Below the pieces are notes generated by a model that saw only the letters and a list, made by a program, of their open reading frames with translations, was not told where the DNA came from and did no database searches. A stretch of DNA of 64,000 nt. Source: Symsagittifera roscoffensis. Taxonomy: Eukaryota; Xenacoelomorpha; Acoela; Convolutidae. Each line of letters begins with the position of its first letter. The stretch's first letter is position 1. This document shows positions 58,270-64,000 of this stretch, piece by piece. A program made the position numbers and the translations under genes. The stretch lies in NCBI RefSeq assembly GCF_963678635.1, contig NC_087069.1, positions 15,600,660-15,664,659 of the forward strand, written 5' to 3'.

Positions 58270-59781
58270 TCGAAGCCATCAAGGACGTGTTAGATATGAA
58301 TCAAGATGTTTTATCGAGACACAAGGCGGATATTGGGTGTTGTAATTTTGTTGAAGATTATATAGAATTAGAGGAGTCTGCAGTACCGCACAAGGAGGGG
58401 CGAGGCGCATGACCCCACACAAATCGGTGGCATGCAGGAAAGAAATAGAAATTGTACTAGATTTTGACATGAATAAACCATCCCATCCAAATCACCGTGG
58501 GCGTGTGGAATGGTGATGACCAAAAAGAAAGAATATCAACTGAGATTTTGTTGTGAATTTCAATATCTGAAACCGTCACGATGAATGATGCTTTTCCCAA
58601 TGCGAAGATAGACGAGAGGCTTTCGAAATTGGGGGATGCTAATTTTTTTTCTACGATTCTTGATCTGGGATCGGCTTTTGGCAGGTAAAGCCTAGAAAAC
58701 AAGATAGAGAGAAAACGGGATTTGTCTGTGAGCTGGGACTGTTCCTATGGAAGAGGATGCTTTCGGCCTATGCAATGCGACAGCCACATTCCAGAGACTG
58801 ATGTCACAAGCACTGACAAGAGTATAAAAGAAATAGAGAAACTTGGTAATCACATCGAGCGATTGGACAAAGTGTTCGCATTTACAAAAAGGGCAGGATT
58901 GAACAACGCAGCAGAAGATGCCCCCGGATATCGAACATCGAGGGCATGAAATAGAACTGGATGAGTCGGCGGTACCACAAAGGGGTGGGACGAGGCGCAT
59001 GACCCCACAAAAATCGGACCCATATAGAAACAAGTAGAAACGTTACTAGAGTATGAGCTGGTAGAACCATCCAGATCACCGTGGGCGTAGGGAGTAGTGA
59101 TGGCCAAAAAGAAAGAATATCAACTGAGTTTTTGTTGTGAATTTTAATATCTGAACTCCGTCACGATGAAGGATGCCTTTCCCATACCAAAGATAGATGA
59201 GAGGCTTTCAAAATTGAGGAATGCTAACTTTTTTTACGATTCTTGATCTGAGATCGGCTTTTGAAGGTACCGCTTAAAAAACAAGATATAGAGAAAACGG
59301 AATTTGTTTGTGAGCTGGGACTGTTCCGATGGAAGAGGATGCCTTTCGGCCTATGGAATGCGACAGCCAGATTCCAGAGACTGATGTCACAAGCACTGAC
59401 AAAAGTAATAAAAAAGTATGGAAACTTGGTAATCACGTCGAGCAATTGGACGAAGTGTTCGCATTTACAAAAAGGGCAGGATTGAAATGCAAGCCTTCGA
59501 AATGCTAGTTTTTAAAATACTCGATGAAACAACTCGGAAGGATGGTGGACAAGCATGGAATCAGAGCAAATCAAGACGCTGTAGAAGAAGTCCTGAATTA
59601 AAATTAACCAACGACTGAACATCAGTTAATTAGTTTTCTTGGTTTCGCAAACTACTAGAGATAACTCACCAAAGATTACTCAGACAAGGCATAGCCGATG
59701 CAACAACTCATGAGACACAAGGGCAAGAAATTTATGTGGAGCAACGCAGCAGAAGAGTCTTTTCAGTGAATAAAAAGATAG
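58270..59781 (+). pseudogene. Reverse transcriptase, internally duplicated, catalytic box deleted
   Basis: Begins with NQDVLSRHKADIGCC and the PHKEG segment. A block from roughly 58350 to 58930 is repeated with divergence at about 58935-59510 (offset 583-590 bases). In both units the text runs from KYGNLV or KLGN straight to N-H-(I/V)-E-(R/Q)-LD. The segment that should hold the YxDD motif is missing. Both units show FTILDL or STILDL (motif A) and MPFGL or its frameshifted remains. The thumb and connection follow (SFLGFANY, PMQQLMRHKGKKF). Many stops. Confidence 0.7.
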
Positions 59782-60265
59782 TTGTGTGAGGCGCCAGTAG
59801 TGGGTATGCCGATAGAGAAAGGCATGTACGTCCTAAATTCCGACGCTTCAGTGGTCGCAGTTTCTGGCAAACTCCCTCAAGATCAAGAAAGGAACGGCAA
59901 GACCGTCATGAGACCAATTGGATACGGGAGCAAAGTCCAGAGCGACATGGAGATGAAAACTGGGGCGCCCAAAGCAAATATTTTTGCGGTGGTCACCTTC
60001 GTAGAGAAATACCGAGATATCTAGGCAGCGAGCCGTTCAAACTACGATTTGATCACAGAGATGTCTCCTGGCTGCAAACTTACCCCAATGTATTAAAGTT
60101 ACATTGGAAGATGCCTGGTAGGAGTAGTTGGTTCCAACATGATAATTGAGCACAGAACAAGGGATAAGCATCAGAATGCAGACCACTTGAGAAAGCAAAC
60201 CGATTTTTACGAGAGGCAAGAGCTGAAGGAAGCTGACAGTTCTGAAAAAAGATAGATTCTCATTC
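59782..60265 (+). pseudogene. RNase H domain
   Basis: Open frame to 60024 with the gypsy-type RNase H landmarks GMYVLNSDASVVAVSG (first Asp, DAS), IGYGSKV and an F-A-V-V-T-F-V-E-K-Y segment. After a stop at 60022-60024 the remainder continues in broken frames, including MIIEHRTRDKHQNAD, the final conserved N-A-D block. Truncated by frameshifts. Confidence 0.7.
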
Positions 60266-61110
60266 ATGGACAAGGTAATCTATGACCAACTTTCACTCAC
60301 AAGATGGCTCGATAAGTCAGGGAAGCCGATCGAGGATCATCCTGAATTACCAACTGAACACCGGGAGACAACTGTCCTAGGGAGACAACTGGGAATGCCA
60401 GTGGAACTCCTGCTCAAGTCGAAGATAGTCAGAGAAACGTTGAAGGCGAAAGATTATGACCTACAGGAAGTAAAAAACGGGAGAGTAGCAGTAAGACAAG
60501 CTTTGATGAGGTTGCTTCAGAAACTGGCTGACAACAAGCCCGTGGACATGAATGAGAAGACTAATGAACCAGAACTCACGATAATGAGGAGGACCAAAGA
60601 AATCCCAAGCGGAAAAAGTTAGTTGGAAGAGAGAGATATAGAGAGAGTTGAGGGGATGCTAACGTTAGTCGAGAAAATGCCAGATGAGATACTCATGCAG
60701 AAAACACTGAGGAAGAAAAAAAAGTCTTTCAAGGAGAAGGCCGAAGAGCTCAGAGAAGAGTCCGGGTAGTGGATAGTGAATGCGGAAGAGAGTGAAGAAG
60801 AGAATTTGTCCGGGAGCCAGAAAAAGTGGACGAGAACTCTACGGGAAGTGAAGACGAGCAATACACCTATGCCTGATACTAGCAGAAGCAAATAGGAGAA
60901 ACCAGGATAGAGAAATGCATACGAACCCATCGTCTGGAACGTACCGTTTAGACAGTGAAGATGCAAATGGAGGTGAAAAACTAGAGATGATAGCGGTATC
61001 AACGAAACCCTTCAGGGAGTTGTCATGCAATTCGAACATAAGGACGAATCTAGATCCCGAAAGCAACAGGAAGATCAAGATAGTGTGTGTCAAACTGAGA
61101 GATAATGAGG
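60266..61110 (+). pseudogene. Long linker between RNase H and integrase
   Basis: 60266-60622 encodes LTRWLDKSGKPIEDHPELP and a helical, charged protein. After 60622 the frames are broken, acidic and Lys-rich. This linker is unusually long for a Ty3/gypsy pol. No zinc-binding HHCC domain is visible. Confidence 0.5.
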
Positions 61111-61680
61111 TCATGTAGATAGACCACCAAAAAATCTGGATTACAGAAACCGGATATAATCAGATACTGGTAGTCATATACCACTTCACGAAACTGACGG
61201 AAGCCGTATCATGTCAAGCGGCCTCAGCGGAAGAAACAATGATCACTTGATTACGCACTGGATCTCGAGATACGCATGTCCCATGACTTTTCAGTCAGAC
61301 AACGGGATGGCCTTCATCGGGGATCTGACGAAAGTGTTGATGAAGAGATACCACATCGCTCAAGTACACTGGACTGGTGGAGAGGCAAAATAGGACACTA
61401 GTGAATATGCTCAGGCTATACTGCTCCAGTTATTTGACAGATTGTGACAAATACTTGCCGCAAGAAGTGGGAGCATACAACAGCACGCAACACTCGACAA
61501 CGGAGATCATTCCATTCATGATGCTGGATGCTGACAGGGTTCTCTTCTGGCCAGAATACGAGGGGCAAAAGACTTCACCCTAAGCTTGCGTGAGGTAGGC
61601 GACGAAGAGACAACAAGAGTGGAGTGATCTGTGTAGACGGAACACAGCTCAAGCACAGATGAGACAACGCAAAAAATACG
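61111..61680 (+). pseudogene. Integrase catalytic core
   Basis: DDE-type integrase pieces are ETGYNQILVVIYHFTKLTEA, then TFQSDNGMAFIGDL (second Asp, SDN), and in another frame MERQNRTLVNMLRLY (catalytic Glu in ERQNRTL). The bases just before the Glu block are shortened relative to other gypsy integrases, removing the usual H-P-Q-T/S-N stretch. The position expected for the conserved Asp before FTK reads Tyr (IYHFTK). Confidence 0.7.
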
Positions 61681-62490
61681 GTGAGAAAATACTTTAAGCA
61701 AAACTGTACTCTGTGGGACAATATATCTGATAGTGGAACCGGATGTGAGGTCAGCGAGAGTGGCACCAGAGAGAAGAACGATGGAACCGAGAACACAATT
61801 ATGGATGAAAGTAAAAAGATAGAAGTCCACTCGAATGATGTTTCATTTGCAGAGGATAGGAATGAACCACAGCAGAATGAAGTGCCAGAGTGGATAGACC
61901 CAGACAAGCCTCCGACCATAGAGACAAGGAGACGCGGGCGCGAAAAGACAAGCATGAAAGATAACTGATATATTGATGACTTCTTGATTGATAAAATATA
62001 ACCAAATGAGATGAAGACAGATTTGGTGAGCATGGGTGACTTGATCCCGGAAAATTAGTGGTAGATCATTGAGGGTAATCCGGATTTCTGGCAGAAGGAT
62101 CATAATATACCAGAACCAGAGATGGTTCTAGAACAGTGCGAAACAGAAAAGAGGAAGCACGAAAATTTCAGGATTCTAGAATGGATGTATGACCTGCCAG
62201 CGGGCAAAAATGAGGGACAAAGTAAGCAACAAGTCGACATATCTTCAGCTAAAAACGTGAAAGAGAGAAATACATTGTTTGGCTGGATAGCTTTGGACCG
62301 ACCACTAGACATACCGCCAGATAACTCAAGCGCGGCACCATCGACGGGGACGTCGATAAACATTCTTGTCGGGGGAGTGGGGGTAGGACTTACCCACACC
62401 AAAAATTTAATGAGAAAAAACTCGGGGAATCAAGAGAAACCCGTGGACTGCAAGTGGATCAAGAGAAAGCTGAACCCACTATTGGAATAA
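61681..62490 (+). pseudogene. Integrase C-terminal and acidic extension
   Basis: Two open frames, 61681-61968 and 62122-62490, encode hydrophilic, acidic protein. No known domain. They lie between the integrase core and the macro gene; the stop at 62488-62490 is only bases from the start of macro homology. Confidence 0.45.
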
Positions 62491-62496
62491 TTTTCT

Positions 62497-62975
62497 AGAC
62501 CAAATTTGATACCCCGAATGAATACTCGGAGAATATCTTGAGCCCAGACAGTTATTTCATCGTATTTGACAGGATCAGTTCGATCTGCATAATAGCAGAT
62601 ATGAGCTTAAAGGCCAGGCTAGAGGCGAATTTCGAAAGAGAACATCAAAAAGTGGAGTACTTGTTCAAAGAAAGACCGGGATTGACCGGCCTGGCGGCGT
62701 TCCCACCATCAGTTCTTCAGTTCCCAGGCAAGTACTTGTATTTTTCGGTGACGAAAGTCAGTGAAAAAAGTGTGGTGGATCCTGAATAGATGGTACTGAC
62801 TTGGACGCGCCTAAAGGACTTTCTGGTGGAAAGGGGATTGAAGGAAGTCTCAATACCAGTTTACGATCCGAACAGAATCAAAATTGAATCCCCAAGAGTT
62901 GTATGTGGTCTTGCACGTGGTCTTCGTAAAAATGGAAATAACAGTAAAAATACAAAAGAAATATTACCTGAGCAC
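62497..62975 (+). pseudogene. Macro-domain protein, copy 3
   Basis: Contains the N-terminal part that copy 1 lacks: SPDSYFIVFDRISSICIIADMS, comparable to the first strand and loop of Poa1/TARG1 macro domains. GKYLYFSVTKVSEK, an in-frame TAG at 62787, TRLKDFLVERGLKEVSIPVYDPNR and, after a frameshift near 62878, a final strand ending QKKYYLS follow. The Y-D-P-N-R loop is the same as in copy 1, so the unusual loop is a family feature. It follows pol directly. Confidence 0.65.
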
Positions 62976-63588
62976 TGCTTGATTCTCGAGTGGGTACAAG
63001 CGTCTTGAGTTGGGGCTGGAATCTCGAGTGCACACAGCTTCCTTGAGTTAAGGGCATTGTACATCGTATAAGATTAAATTTTGAATTTGTGGAACGACAG
63101 TCATGCTGAACTACTAATACAAATCGCACAATGCTGAAATATCAAGGATTCTGTAGCATTTTAAACTTATTTGAACATTTTGAAATGGTGCACGCAAATA
63201 TGATGTTTTGCTCACTGGAGCAAGCAATGGACTGATTAACGAAAAAATCATTTAATCGAAACCGTTTTAAAATTTTTTTAGGAAACTTGTGAATCGGATT
63301 ACAGCGGTAGTAAGAAATGGACACGTTTATATTTTGTTTTAATTTCAGATTGAATTTGAATAGTAATCAAGAGAAATCAGGCGGATACGATTGAAACTGA
63401 AGGACAAGAGAATCAGTGGGAATCTAGTAGTTCACGCTGCGCAACGGTACTTTCTTCAGTGATAAACTGGTACGGTATCTTCTTGAGTATAATATGGAGG
63501 GGTATCTTAGTGAGTGGTAAACTGGTACAGTATTTTGTTGAGAATAATCTGGTACGGTATCTTCTTGAGTATTGAGTAATCTTCAGCA
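62976..63588 (+). other. Spacer between macro ORF and small ORF, copy 3
   Basis: About 600 bases without a plausible gene, at the same place as 387-784. Near its end, GGTACGGTATCTTCTTGAGTAT-type sequence occurs about three times (63470-63575), a short local repeat. It may hold an internal promoter or a splice region; I see no decisive signal. Confidence 0.4.
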
Positions 63589-63932
63589 ATGGCTGATCGC
63601 GTTTGGAAATCTATGCCAGCGCCACACTTGATAAGTTATACAGACATCTGAGGGATATAGACCATTCCCTGGTGGACGAGAGGATGGCGGTGATGCTGAG
63701 TGCCATCTTGCTGCTGGAGTCGCAAGGAGAAGGCAGGGAGTCAGCAATGAAAGCTGTGCTGATGGTGGGATATACGTCGGATGGAATATCAAACCAGGAA
63801 CAGACTATATGGCTGTCATGGAGCACCGACGGAGGCTTCAGAGGATCTGATGACTTGGCGGCAAAACCTGGCTTGAGCAATACCACGGAATATGGTAATG
63901 GCGAGTTTCCTTTCCGGACCAGACAAGACTGA
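63589..63932 (+). pseudogene. Small unknown ORF, copy 3
   Basis: ATG at 63589, in the position of the copy-1 start (M-x-x-x-x-W). The frame breaks after about 20 codons; from 63603 the overlapping frame gives the protein that aligns with copy 1. A longer C-terminal tail follows the shared P-G-L. Downstream, 63933-64000 holds no recognised gene start before the window ends. Confidence 0.55.
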
Positions 63933-64000
63933 ATACCGAAGTCCAGCAGCAAACACGCGTCAATAATACGAGCTCAACAGATGGAGAAGGCATACCCGGA

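Larger units (their letters stand above)
54743..64000 (+). mobile_element. Giant retroelement copy 3, gag through accessory start
   Basis: The most informative copy for gene order. Gag fragment, protease (57237-57660), RT (58270-59781), RNase H (59782-60024), linker, integrase (61111-61583), then the macro ORF and the small ORF, all on the + strand and in one run. The element leaves the window before the SGNH gene. All genes are broken, and the RT segment is duplicated. Confidence 0.75.

Overview
The window looks like repeat-dense DNA from a eukaryote, most likely an invertebrate animal. I see no recognisable host gene, no rRNA or tRNA gene and no operon structure. Nearly everything comes from two retroelement families and their duplications. 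One is a giant Ty3/gypsy-type retroelement with a very long block of extra genes after integrase. The other is a Penelope-like element (PLE) with a GIY-YIG endonuclease. I cannot name the species.

Layout. (1) 1-9903, + strand: the accessory block of giant-element copy 1, made of a macro-domain protein cut by the window edge, a small unknown ORF, then about 8.8 kb of near-continuous coding homology that starts with an SGNH-hydrolase-like domain. (2) 9904-13072: the 3' tails of two giant copies meeting tail to tail, with a PLE remnant between them. (3) 13073-28022, - strand: giant copy 2. It has leader, gag, protease and the start of RT, then a second leader and gag joined by a deletion to the accessory block. 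That block contains a 2551-bp tandem duplication. (4) 28023-29522: a possible LTR, a degenerate minisatellite and unassigned AT-rich DNA. (5) 29523-46704, - strand: four PLE copies, partly head to tail. (6) 31834-49036: an almost perfect 8.6-kb tandem duplication covering PLE sequence, unknown sequence and satellite. (7) 39303-40436, 47903-54250 and 55397-56060: a 35-bp satellite. (8) 53589-57202: a 1807-bp tandem duplication carrying a gag start. (9) 57237-64000, + strand: giant copy 3, with protease, RT, RNase H, integrase, macro domain and small ORF in order, running off the window.

The main result comes from comparing the copies. Copy 3 shows pol followed directly by the macro and small ORFs. 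Copy 2 shows gag and pol fragments directly upstream of the long accessory block in the same orientation. Copy 1 shows macro, small ORF and accessory block joined. Together they imply one element of roughly 17-18 kb without LTRs, ordered leader, gag, PR, RT, RH, IN, macro, small ORF, SGNH, then a long module of unknown function. All copies are broken by stops, frameshifts and deletions, so the order is clear but none looks active.
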